Below are positions 57,431 to 64,000 of a stretch of 64,000 nt of DNA, piece by piece. The stretch's first letter is position 1. Each line of letters starts with the position of its first letter. The stretch comes from Tumebacillus sp. BK434 (GTDB lineage Bacteria > Bacillota > Bacilli > Tumebacillales > Tumebacillaceae). A program made the position numbers and the translations under genes. The stretch covers positions 1 to 64,000 of the forward strand of contig NZ_SLXS01000007.1 of NCBI RefSeq assembly GCF_004340785.1. Reading direction: 5' to 3'. The notes under the pieces were generated by a model. That model was not told the origin of the DNA. It ran no database searches and was given only the letters and a program-made list of their open reading frames with translations.

Positions 57431-57676
57431 TTAGAGAATTCGCGGTTTGAGAAGTTCGAGGACTTCGCCGTCTTCCGGGAAGCGGCCGAGTTCCTTTTTG
57501 GAGAAGATCAGCTCTCCGTTGAACGTGACTTCAAAAACGCCACCGCTCGCCGGGACCAGTGTGAATTCACCGATTTTCGTCATAAAATGTCCAAGCAGTT
57601 CGTCCGTCAACCTGACGGCTTTGGGCAAGTAGTTTCACATGTTGCAGTAGGCCAGTGTGATCACCGGTTTTTCCAT
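57431..57676 (-). CDS. SelW/Rdx-family selenoprotein with in-frame UGA (CxxU)
   Basis: Read through one UGA, the gene encodes 81 residues: MEKPVITLAYCNM, then UGA (57635-57637), then NYLPKAVRLTDELLGHFMTK and the family core SGGVFEVTFNGELIFSKKE ending GRFPEDGEVLELL. SelW/SelT/Rdx proteins have a CxxC or CxxU redox motif right after the first strand, followed by (W/Y)LP(R/K)A. Here it is Cys11-Asn-Met-Sec14. The ATG at 57676 has GGGGGAA as SD, while the frame after the UGA has no start with an SD. A hairpin stands at SECIS distance. Alternatives are a nonsense mutation or a base error. Confidence 0.8.
57604..57618 (-). promoter_or_regulatory. bacterial SECIS-like hairpin
   Basis: On the mRNA, CCGTCA-GGT-TGACGG begins 16 nt after the UGA, so the apical loop is about 23 nt from it. 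Bacterial SECIS elements have their loop some 16-37 nt after the UGA and carry G/GU in the loop. This fits. Confidence 0.6.
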
Positions 57677-57799
57677 GTGCAATTCCCCCTTGGAAGGTTG
57701 ATAATGATGCTTATGTGTTATTTTAGCATAGATGAGACTCGCTTTCGACAAACTGCGGATACAAGTGATAAAATTTAGAGAAAGAACGGAGGAATCGAA

Positions 57800-58189
57800 T
57801 TGACGATGGAATCGCTGGAAATGTTTGAACCGGTAAGCGGGCTGGAAGATCTGGTGCAGATCCTCGAGACCTTATTTGCAGATGACCGGGTGAGTGTGCG
57901 TTTGGAGATGCAAGTGGAGCGCGGGGAGTCGGTGACCGAACTCGTGCTGGCCCAGTTTAACGGCAGGCTCGACCTGTGCGATATCGTGATGTCCGAATTG
58001 GAAGAGGAAGTGGCGCTGGAATTTCTGTTTCAGGAGATGAGCGGGCCGGAGGAGGCAGAGGAGCCGAGTGCGGTTACGATGCCGATCGATCCGCAAGATA
58101 CGGAAGTCGATCTGCACGAGCAGAAAGTGACGCTGGAGAGCGGCTCCTTCACGCTGACGCTGACTCGTCTGCCCAAGGACCCGGCATGA
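57800..58189 (+). CDS. hypothetical acidic protein
   Basis: The protein has 129 residues and is strongly acidic (SELEEEVALEFLFQEMSGPE, EEAEEPSAVTMPIDPQDTEV). No family recognised; no signal or membrane segment. The TTG start at 57800 is 7 nt behind GGAGG; an ATG at 57806 is the alternative. It overlaps the Nudix gene by ATGA, so the two are co-translated. Confidence 0.6.
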   Translation: MTMESLEMFEPVSGLEDLVQILETLFADDRVSVRLEMQVERGESVTELVLAQFNGRLDLCDIVMSELEEEVALEFLFQEMSGPEEAEEPSAVTMPIDPQDTEVDLHEQKVTLESGSFTLTLTRLPKDPA

Positions 58190-58575
58190 AACAGCTCGTC
58201 GTCACGGCGGCTGTGATCGAAAAAAACGGGAAGGTGCTGGTCGCCCAGCGCAAACCGGACGCGCATATGGGACTGAAATGGGAATTTCCCGGCGGCAAGC
58301 TTGAGTGGGGTGAAGATCCGCGGGCTGGTTTGGCGCGGGAGATCGCTGAGGAGCTCGGCATCGAGATCGCGGCGGAGGACGTGCTGGAAGTGGTGTCCCA
58401 TGCGTATCAGGACCGCCACATCGTGCTGATCGGCTACCGCTGCCGCTACCTGCGGGGGGAACTGCGCCGGTTGGATGTGCACGATGTGCGCTATGTGCAG
58501 CCGGAGGAGCTCCTGACGCTCGACATGGCGCCGGCCGACTGGCCGATCGTGCATCGGTTGCTCGGCAAGAGTTAG
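58186..58575 (+). CDS. Nudix hydrolase, MutT-like
   Basis: The protein has 129 residues. The Nudix box runs from GGKLEWGEDPRAGLAREIAE to ELGI near 38-60, with all metal-binding glutamates. VTAAVIEKNGKVLVAQRKPD at the start and WEFPGGK are as in MutT, which removes 8-oxo-dGTP, so a clean-up role is likely. It overlaps the upstream acidic-protein gene (ATGA) and meets the opposite-strand gene tail to tail with a 4-base overlap. Confidence 0.9.
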   Translation: MKQLVVTAAVIEKNGKVLVAQRKPDAHMGLKWEFPGGKLEWGEDPRAGLAREIAEELGIEIAAEDVLEVVSHAYQDRHIVLIGYRCRYLRGELRRLDVHDVRYVQPEELLTLDMAPADWPIVHRLLGKS

Positions 58576-58874
58576 AGCTGCGGGTGGCGGGGCGAGTAGA
58601 AGTCGCTGTGCGTGTATTTGCCGGCGAGCTCGGCCAGCGTGAGGTGGCGCAGGTCGTAGAAGATCTCCGGCAGGTCGTCGCCGACGTAAAACAGGGGATT
58701 GGACGCATAGCGCAGGTCGTATTCGCCGGGGGAGCCGGTCGCTTCCACGAGGTGGACTTCAACGTGCCCGTCAAAAAGGGCCAGCGCGGTGTTCGGGGCG
58801 ACCAGGCAGCCGGGGATGCGGAAATGACCGCCCGTCTCTTCGTTTGGCCAGCGGATCAGGATCAGAGATTGCAT
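58572..58874 (-). CDS. hypothetical protein
   Basis: The protein has 100 residues (MQSLILIRWPNEETGGHFRI, then FDGHVEVHLVEATGSPGEYD). It is beta-rich then helical, with no known family, signal or membrane segment. GGGAGGT lies about 9 nt before the ATG. Its stop overlaps the Nudix stop by 4 bases. Confidence 0.6.
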   Translation of the reverse strand: MQSLILIRWPNEETGGHFRIPGCLVAPNTALALFDGHVEVHLVEATGSPGEYDLRYASNPLFYVGDDLPEIFYDLRHLTLAELAGKYTHSDFYSPRHPQL

Positions 58875-59089
58875 GCTCGATACCTCCCTAGCAGGAATGG
58901 GGTGCTCTTGGTATAATGGGTGCCGCAGAGGGTGTTTTTGGTAGTTTTGATTATAGGTTGAAACTATAGTGTGAGTCGAAAGGTTGAGGGGCGAAGGGGA
59001 GCGGAGAGGGGCGATTAGCTCACTCAGGCGCTCTTTTTGCCTGTCAGGTTCGTTTTAGCGTGAGAACGTGTGTTCGGAGGTGCGGGAAC

Positions 59090-59461
59090 ATGTCAGAGCT
59101 GGGCGAGCGCATTCGCCGGGCGCGCCAGAAGCGGAATATCACCGGGGCGCAGCTGGCCGGATGCATCGGCGTGTCGGCTAACTATATCAGCGAACTGGAG
59201 CGCGGGGTCAAGAAGAACCCGTCGATGCAGGTGATCGCCGGTCTGGCAGAAGTGCTGGGCTGTCCGGTCGATTACTTTTTCGGCGTGGAGGAGAAGCGGC
59301 TTCGCGATTACATACCGGAAGATCTGAACGGCTACGTGCGGGAGTCGATCGTCGGGCGGTACGGCGCCGCAGAGCGCGACCTGCAGGAGATCGGCGATGC
59401 GGAGATGATGGAGGCGCTCGTCGAATATCTGCGGGAGATGAAGAACCGGTCGGAAGGGTGA
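59090..59461 (+). CDS. XRE-family transcriptional regulator
   Basis: The protein has 123 residues. An N-terminal HTH_3 domain (ERIRRARQKRNITGAQLAGC, then IGVSANYISELERGVKKNPS and MQVIAGLAEVLGCPVDYFFG) is followed by a helical tail. Such small proteins are SinR- or phage-repressor-like. GGAGGT lies 8 nt before the ATG at 59090. It starts an apparent run of three genes to ogt. Confidence 0.87.
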   Translation: MSELGERIRRARQKRNITGAQLAGCIGVSANYISELERGVKKNPSMQVIAGLAEVLGCPVDYFFGVEEKRLRDYIPEDLNGYVRESIVGRYGAAERDLQEIGDAEMMEALVEYLREMKNRSEG

Positions 59462-59466
59462 GTGCT

Positions 59467-59709
59467 GTGAAGAAGCGATTGTTCTGGAGTGTTGCTCTGG
59501 TGGTGGAAGTTGTGCTGCTCGTCATTCTGTACGGTCAGTACAAAGATGTGGAATGGCGGATTTTCCTCGTGCAGGGTCAGCAGGCGTACCGCTATGCCGA
59601 ATTGCATCAGGAGTGGCTCGCCTACTCGGGCGGCATGGTGCTGATCGGCTTGGCGCTGCCGTTTACCGTCTATTTTCTGATCGGCGCGCTGCGCAGGAAG
59701 AAAGGGTGA
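59467..59709 (+). CDS. small two-span membrane protein
   Basis: The protein has 80 residues with two membrane helices (LFWSVALVVEVVLLVILYG and GGMVLIGLALPFTVYFLIGA) around an outside loop (YKDVEWRIFLVQGQQAYRYA). No family recognised. The GTG at 59467 is favoured by AGGGTGA at 6-8 nt; GTG at 59458 overlaps that SD. It is 5 nt from the XRE gene and may be its partner. Confidence 0.62.
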   Translation: MKKRLFWSVALVVEVVLLVILYGQYKDVEWRIFLVQGQQAYRYAELHQEWLAYSGGMVLIGLALPFTVYFLIGALRRKKG

Positions 59710-59716
59710 GCGAACG

Positions 59717-60211
59717 ATGAAGATCAGCTATGACACGGTCGACACACCGCTTGGCGAGCTCTATGTGGCGGTCGACGAGGCGGGTGTGTGCAAGGTGGCG
59801 CTCAGTGCTGCCGAGTGGGAAGCGTATGCGGCGGAGCGGGGCGGGGTGCCCCGTGACACTGTGCGGTGCAGCGAGGCGGTGTGGCAGCTGCGGGAGTATT
59901 TTCAAGGGGAGCGCCGCGAGTTCGACCTGCCGCTGTCGGTGCACGGCACGCCGTTCCGCCAGCAGGTCTGGGCTGCCCTCTGCGAGATTCCGTACGGTGA
60001 AGTGCGCAGCTACGTACAGATCGCCGAGCGGATCGGCAAACCGAAAGGGCCGCGCGCCATCGGCCAGGCCAACCGCCACAACCCGCTGCCGATCCTGATC
60101 CCCTGTCACCGCGTGATCGGCAAAAACGGCAGTCTCGTCGGCTATGCCGGCCCGCGCACCGACCTGAAAAGCGTGCTCTTGGAGCTGGAAGGCGTTTTGC
60201 CGGCACGATAA
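59717..60211 (+). CDS. ogt: methylated-DNA-protein cysteine methyltransferase
   Basis: The protein has 164 residues. It repairs O6-alkylguanine by taking the alkyl group onto Cys130 in IPCHRVIGKNGSLVGYAG, a suicide reaction. The helix-turn-helix part RQQVWAALCEIPYGEVRSYV and the Arg/Asn finger (RAIGQANRHNPLP) are in place. Its short N-terminal domain is typical for Ogt. AAGGGTGAGCG precedes the ATG. Confidence 0.94.
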   Translation: MKISYDTVDTPLGELYVAVDEAGVCKVALSAAEWEAYAAERGGVPRDTVRCSEAVWQLREYFQGERREFDLPLSVHGTPFRQQVWAALCEIPYGEVRSYVQIAERIGKPKGPRAIGQANRHNPLPILIPCHRVIGKNGSLVGYAGPRTDLKSVLLELEGVLPAR

Positions 60212-60212
60212 G

Positions 60213-60241
60213 GCCTGGGAACTGACCCGGGCTTTTTTTTG
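60213..60241 (+). terminator. ogt terminator
   Basis: GCCTGGG, 6-nt loop, CCCGGGC (one G-T pair), then TTTTTTTT. Confidence 0.82.
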
Positions 60242-60244
60242 TCA

Positions 60245-60269
60245 AACTACCTTGTATAGTGAGGTAGTT
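60245..60269. promoter_or_regulatory. 8-bp inverted repeat, probable PadR operator
   Basis: AACTACCT at 60245-60252 and AGGTAGTT at 60262-60269, spaced 9 nt, around TATAGT, 31 nt before the PadR gene. Its size, position and symmetry suit autorepression by the encoded PadR protein. Confidence 0.6.
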
Positions 60270-60300
60270 CGTTATATGATGGTGATGGGAGGTGGAATTG

Positions 60301-60636
60301 GTGAACTTTGACAAAGAAGTTCTCAAAGGCTACATCGATACGATTCTGCTCAGCATGCTGGCCGACCGCCCCAAATATGGGTTCGAGCTTGCCAAGCAGG
60401 CCCGGGAAACGAGCGGTGGAGACTTTGAGATGAAAGAGGCAACCCTGTACATCGCTTTGAAGAGGTTGGAGAAGCAGGGATATGCCACCTCGTTTTGGGA
60501 CGATGCGGCCAGCGGCGGCGGGCGGCGCAAATATTATCGCTTGACGGAAGACGGCTTGGCGCGCGTGCGCGGCAAGAAACAGGAGTGGGAGTACCTCAAG
60601 GGAATGATCGACCGATTTCTGCAGGAGGTGGAGTAG
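60301..60636 (+). CDS. PadR-family transcriptional regulator
   Basis: The protein has 111 residues. The winged helix begins LKGYIDTILLSMLADRPKYG, then FELAKQARETSGGDFEMKEA and TLYIALKRLEKQGYATSFWD, with YYRLTEDGLARV as the wing. PadR proteins with this short C-terminal helix control drug, cell-wall or membrane genes. GGGAGGT at 7-8 nt picks the GTG at 60301. Its stop overlaps the next gene's start region, so the pair is coupled. Confidence 0.9.
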   Translation: MNFDKEVLKGYIDTILLSMLADRPKYGFELAKQARETSGGDFEMKEATLYIALKRLEKQGYATSFWDDAASGGGRRKYYRLTEDGLARVRGKKQEWEYLKGMIDRFLQEVE

Positions 60637-60638
60637 TG

Positions 60639-61529
60639 ATGTTGCAAGAGCAGAGGCTGAGCCCCAATGCGCTGCAGCGCATCGGACGCCAGGTAGAGGC
60701 GATGTGCCGGCAGTTGGACGAGCCGGAAGCGGTGATCTCCGAATTTCGCGAAGAGATGACCGGACATCTGATCATGAGCGTGGAAGACCTGCTGGGGGCC
60801 GGGCTGCCGGAAGAGGATGCATTGGCAAAGGCGCTGGAGCGATTTGGCGAACCGCAGCGGGTGACGGAGGAACTGGAGAGCCTGTATCGGATTCGCAAGA
60901 CCTATGCGCGGTGGCTGTTCAAGACGGCGCTGGTCTTCGGGCTGCTGGGGATGCTGGTGATTGGAAGTTTTTTCGCCTGGAATGAAGGGCTGCATAACAT
61001 CGTGGTGAAACGGTTGAACCACGAATTGTTCGCAGACGCGGCAGCCGGCAAGATTGGCGCGGAGATCACGCCGGAGCTTCAAGCGAGCTTGCAGGCGGCT
61101 GTGGACGATCATCTGTCCTTGCGCAGCGCATCTGCTGTGATCCGGGATATGAAGGAATGGGTGCCGTATACGTTCACCTACCCCGCCCAGTTGCCGATCG
61201 ATGCAAGCGGCAACGTGCAGCGTGTGGATGGACTCTTATTCTATACGCTCTACACGGGTGCCATGATCCCGGTCGGAGATCAGGGAAAAGCGCTCTCCGT
61301 GACGTTGCAGCAATGGCTGTTCAGCAGTGGATATTTTATGCTTGGTGCTGTGTTCCTGTTCGCGTACTGGGTGCTGTTTGGCGCTTGGGGCATCCTCAAC
61401 GTCTACTCGCGGCGGCCGATCACGGTGTTTTGGGCGCTGATGATCATTTTATTTAACGCGCTTGGGTATTACGCCTATCTGAAACTGCGGCAACTTTCAA
61501 TCTTTCGTCCGGCGCTTGCCAAATCCTGA
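60639..61529 (+). CDS. membrane protein regulated with PadR
   Basis: The protein has 296 residues. The first 85 residues (EFREEMTGHLIMSVEDLLGA, ALAKALERFGEPQRVTEELE) resemble the DUF1700/permease-prefix helical domain. Then come membrane segments near 92-112, 225-250 and 262-282 with an extracellular domain between the first two. PadR-plus-DUF1700 pairs are common in Firmicutes and act at the membrane in ways not yet clear. GGAGGT lies 9 nt before the ATG. Confidence 0.72.
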   Translation: MLQEQRLSPNALQRIGRQVEAMCRQLDEPEAVISEFREEMTGHLIMSVEDLLGAGLPEEDALAKALERFGEPQRVTEELESLYRIRKTYARWLFKTALVFGLLGMLVIGSFFAWNEGLHNIVVKRLNHELFADAAAGKIGAEITPELQASLQAAVDDHLSLRSASAVIRDMKEWVPYTFTYPAQLPIDASGNVQRVDGLLFYTLYTGAMIPVGDQGKALSVTLQQWLFSSGYFMLGAVFLFAYWVLFGAWGILNVYSRRPITVFWALMIILFNALGYYAYLKLRQLSIFRPALAKS

Positions 61530-61599
61530 TTTTTTCTTATCATAAACACAGAAGGCATCACTTCCGTACATACAATGCTCCTAGAAGGAGCGTGGGAGC

Positions 61600-62349
61600 A
61601 TGGGGGAAATGAGCTATCAGGACCTGCTGGCATTATTCGGGATCGGCGGTGCCCATCCGGGCGGGATTGCGCTGACCGAGGAAGTGCTGGCCGGGGAGCG
61701 ATTGCAGCGGACGACGCGGGTGCTCGACGTCGGCTGCGGGACGGGGCAGACGGCCGCTTATCTGGCGCGCACGTACGGGTGCCAAGTGACGGCGGTCGAT
61801 CTGCATCCGCTGATGCGAAAGAAGGCACAGGAACGCTTTGCCAAGGAAAAGCTGCCCGTCAAACTGCTGAAAGGCGACGCCAACAAGCTGCCGTTTCCAA
61901 GCGGCCGCTTCGATCTGGTGCTCATCGAATCGGTGACGGTGTTCACCGATCTGGCCAGATCGCTTCCAGAATACGCGCGGGTGCTGCGCCCGGGCGGGGT
62001 GCTGCTCGATTTGGAGATGACGGCGGAGCGCCCCTTGTCGGCGCAGGAACTGCAGGAGCTGCACGGCGTCTACGGCACAAAAGTGGTGCCGACCGAAGCG
62101 GAATGGATCGGCCGGCTGCAAAAAGCCGGGCTGCGCGAGGTGCGCACCGTCAAAGGCGGCACAGTCGCCTCCGCGCTGCCGGACGAAAAGTCGGGTGCAA
62201 ACGTCTTGCCGGAATTCAACCTGTCGGACGAGATCGACCCCAAGGTCTATCAGATCTGGGAGCAGCATCAGCGGGTGACCGACAGCTTCAAGCACCGCTT
62301 GGGCTATCGCGTCTACCGGGCGAAAAAAGGAAAGCAATCATCAACGTAA
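61600..62349 (+). CDS. class I SAM-dependent methyltransferase
   Basis: The protein has 249 residues. The SAM motif VLDVGCGTGQTAAYLARTYG near 43 is followed by VTAVDLHP, GDANKLPFPSGRFDLVLIES and RVLRPGGVLLDLEM: a UbiE/Methyltransf_11-like domain. The substrate is not known. It lies 41 nt upstream of a haem-oxygenase-like enzyme, and the two may act on the same small molecule. AAGGAG and GGGAG both occur upstream of the ATG. Confidence 0.87.
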   Translation: MGEMSYQDLLALFGIGGAHPGGIALTEEVLAGERLQRTTRVLDVGCGTGQTAAYLARTYGCQVTAVDLHPLMRKKAQERFAKEKLPVKLLKGDANKLPFPSGRFDLVLIESVTVFTDLARSLPEYARVLRPGGVLLDLEMTAERPLSAQELQELHGVYGTKVVPTEAEWIGRLQKAGLREVRTVKGGTVASALPDEKSGANVLPEFNLSDEIDPKVYQIWEQHQRVTDSFKHRLGYRVYRAKKGKQSST

Positions 62350-62390
62350 CTCGCTTTGATTACTCGATTTGAACGAAAGAAGGGCTTCAG

Positions 62391-63143
62391 ATGTCACAAA
62401 CGATGAACGACTGGATGGTACAAGAATTGCCGGCGTTTCAAACCTACAGAGAGGTGGAACAGGCCGTGCTTGCCGAAGTGGAAAAGACGATCCTCGGCGG
62501 CCGCTTTTTGACAACCTTGCACAGCGGTGGTTTTACAGCGGCACAGCTGCGCGAATTTGCGCTGCAATACAGCTATTACAGCCGCAACTTCCCGCGTGTG
62601 CTGGGTGCCGCCGTGGCGGCGGTCGAACCGCTCGACCGCTGGTGGGTGCCGCTCGTCGACAACATGTGGGACGAAGCGGGGCGTGGCAATCCGAAAGGCT
62701 ACCACTCGAAGATGTACCGCACGTTTTTGGAAAGCGTAGCGCCAGATGTCGCGATCAGCGACGAGCACGTGCCGGACTATCCGGTCGGCGGCGCCACCAA
62801 GAAAGCGGTCGAGTCGTTCCTCTCGTTTTTGAAAAACGCGACGACGCTGGAGGCGATGGCGGCTGTCGGGCTCGGCTCGGAGCTGTTTGCCGGGCTGGTG
62901 ATGGGCGAGATCGGGCAGGGACTTCGCCACCCGAACTACAACGAGGAGACTCGGGTCAACGTCGGCTTCTGGATGGCGCACGCCGATACGCACGAGCCGC
63001 GCCACTATCAGCTCTGCAAAGACGTGCTGCTCGACTTCTCTTCGCCGGAGCACCTGCAGACGATCTATCGGGCCGGCGTGACGATCGCGCTGTCGGAAGC
63101 CCGCTTTTACGACGAGCTTTACGTGGAAATGATGGAGAAATAA
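62391..63143 (+). CDS. haem-oxygenase-like iron-containing redox enzyme
   Basis: The protein has 250 residues, all helical. LREFALQYSYYSRNFPRVLG near 55, VDNMWDEAGRGNPKGYHSKM near 89, EMAAVGLGSELF-like and HADTHEPRHYQLC near 203 supply Glu, His and Asp at the ligand positions of haem-oxygenase-like diiron oxygenases (HDO; CADD/UndA/SznF group). These cleave or hydroxylate amino acids, fatty acids and other small molecules. AGAAGGG precedes the ATG. Confidence 0.82.
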   Translation: MSQTMNDWMVQELPAFQTYREVEQAVLAEVEKTILGGRFLTTLHSGGFTAAQLREFALQYSYYSRNFPRVLGAAVAAVEPLDRWWVPLVDNMWDEAGRGNPKGYHSKMYRTFLESVAPDVAISDEHVPDYPVGGATKKAVESFLSFLKNATTLEAMAAVGLGSELFAGLVMGEIGQGLRHPNYNEETRVNVGFWMAHADTHEPRHYQLCKDVLLDFSSPEHLQTIYRAGVTIALSEARFYDELYVEMMEK

Positions 63144-63157
63144 ATAATCTAGCTTGG

Positions 63158-63193
63158 AAAGGTCATCCTAACGAGACATAGGATGGCCTTTTT
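63158..63193 (+). terminator. intrinsic terminator
   Basis: AAAGGTCATCCTA, 8-nt loop, TAGGATGGCCTTTTT (one G-T pair). Confidence 0.87.
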
Positions 63194-63225
63194 GCATGTT
63201 TCTGACCGGGAAGGAGGAACAGGAT

Positions 63226-64000
63226 GTGGTCCGCATCAGACGCAACGGCAACGAGCAGCGCAGGCAACAGATCGATGAGCAGCGCTTCGCAAAGAAGGTT
63301 GAGGCGCTGGACGGTGATGCACTGTCTGCCGCGCTCGATCAAAATATCGCCTGGCTGAAAAAGCATTTGGGCCACAGCGACGATGTGGTGGTCCGCGAGT
63401 TTTGCTATGGCGGGGATCCCCGGTTGCGTGCGGCGATTCTGATGATCGACGGCCTGACCAATTCGAATCGCATCCATGAAGACGTGCTGCGCTCGATGAT
63501 GCTGACCGCGCCGGGCGATGCTCAGGACCCAGCGTTTGCACCGTCCGAAGCGGCGCAATACCTGATGAAAAACACCTTGCCGGTCGGGGAACTGCGTGCG
63601 GTCGTACGATTGCGCGACGTGATCAAAGTGGTGCTCACCGGCGACACAGCGCTCTTGCTGGACGGCTGTCAGGAGGCGCTCGTCATCTCCGCCAAAGGCT
63701 GGGCCAAGCGCAGCGTCGACGAGCCGAAGAGCGAATCGGTCGTGCGCGGCCCCCGCGACGCGTTTGGGGAGACGCTTCGGATCAACACCGCCCTGCTCCG
63801 CCGCCGGATCAAAGACCCCGACCTGCGGATTAAAAATTTCACCGTCGGAGCGCGCAGCAACACCGATGTGGCGGTCGTGTATATCGAAGGTGTGGCGCAG
63901 CAGGGGATCATCGACGAGATCGAGCGAAGGATCACGGAGATCGAACTGGACGGCGTGTTTGAAGGCGGCTACATCGAACAGTTTATCGAGGACAACCACT
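63226..64000 (+). CDS. GerA-family spore germination protein, N-terminal part (cut by window end)
   Basis: The frame is open to the right edge: 258 codons seen. DQNIAWLKKHLGHSDDVVVR near 40, LMIDGLTNSNRIHEDVLRSM near 80, LRDVIKVVLTGDTALLLDGC near 135, VVRGPRDAFGETLRINTALL near 185 and RIKNFTVGARSNTDVAVVYI are the cytoplasmic blocks of GerAA/GerKA receptor subunits. With its partners it would sit in the spore inner membrane and sense germinants. GGAGG at 8 nt supports the GTG at 63226. The membrane part lies outside the window. Confidence 0.9.
   Translation, partial: MVRIRRNGNEQRRQQIDEQRFAKKVEALDGDALSAALDQNIAWLKKHLGHSDDVVVREFCYGGDPRLRAAILMIDGLTNSNRIHEDVLRSMMLTAPGDAQDPAFAPSEAAQYLMKNTLPVGELRAVVRLRDVIKVVLTGDTALLLDGCQEALVISAKGWAKRSVDEPKSESVVRGPRDAFGETLRINTALLRRRIKDPDLRIKNFTVGARSNTDVAVVYIEGVAQQGIIDEIERRITEIELDGVFEGGYIEQFIEDNH

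Noticed and set aside
57431-57628. SelW-like gene starting after the UGA (65 codons)
   Set aside because: That start has no SD and would remove the first strand and the whole CxxC/CxxU active site; the upstream ATG with SD and the joined frame are far better.
63163-63999. 278-codon minus-strand frame at the right end
   Set aside because: The plus strand carries all GerA-family blocks and a good SD; the minus frame is its shadow.
1-64000. Insertion sequences, integrases, rRNA or tRNA genes
   Set aside because: None could be found on either strand; the toxin island shows signs of transfer but carries no mobility gene.

Overview
The window reads as a chromosomal segment of a GC-rich, endospore-forming Gram-positive bacterium in the Bacillales, most like the Alicyclobacillaceae (Tumebacillus-like). 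This placement is inferred from gene content and not from any database search. Evidence: a CotF-type coat protein, a GerMN lipoprotein, a GerA-family germinant receptor subunit and an RsfA-type regulator; SD sequences of the AGGAGG type almost everywhere; frequent TTG/GTG starts; CtsR-type and TRAP-type regulatory sequences. No rRNA, tRNA, CRISPR array, transposase or integrase was seen.

Layout. 1-3.3 kb: a toroid-fold protein, a soluble globin-coupled chemotaxis-type sensor and two spore-coat-type genes. 3.3-12.5 kb: an AT-richer accessory island with small broken genes and a 2245-residue YD/RHS protein carrying a Hint domain and a C-terminal toxin. Its immunity candidate follows, then a displaced toxin tip with a second immunity candidate. 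The island is bordered by a VOC (glyoxalase-like) gene on the right and a fragment of a related gene on the left. 12.6-26.2 kb: AAC(3)-type acetyltransferase, esterase, an ABC/FtsX exporter, GNAT, GerMN lipoprotein, acyltransferase, an SLH surface protein and hydrolases. 26.2-28.6 kb: trpG-trpE behind a leader with eleven NAG triplets and a terminator, which is the layout of TRAP attenuation. 28.6-31.4 kb: L,D-transpeptidase, an LCP cell-wall ligase with a long tandem-repeat tail, and a small membrane protein.

31.5-35.9 kb holds the most unusual system. Three membrane-anchored thioredoxin-fold proteins, a MauE-type redox membrane protein and an ABC exporter surround a 56-residue peptide gene with six cysteines and an exceptionally strong ribosome-binding site. 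I read it as a pathway that makes and exports a disulfide-rich peptide. 36-38 kb: murT-gatD (lipid II amidation), then an MFS transporter behind a 13-codon leader peptide and stem-loop. 38-55 kb: housekeeping and small conserved genes, including YlbF, a LON-domain protein, clpP under a CtsR operator array, a MidA-type methyltransferase, DegV, a gapB-type GAPDH and the cysteine desulfurase-thiI pair.

55-64 kb: a PASTA pseudokinase, then a SelW/Rdx-family gene whose CxxC motif is C-N-M-UGA, followed by a hairpin at the spacing of a bacterial SECIS element, hence a probable selenoprotein that an ordinary gene caller truncates. Then come Nudix, XRE, Ogt, a PadR-controlled membrane protein, a methyltransferase next to a haem-oxygenase-like diiron enzyme, and a GerA-family gene cut by the window edge.
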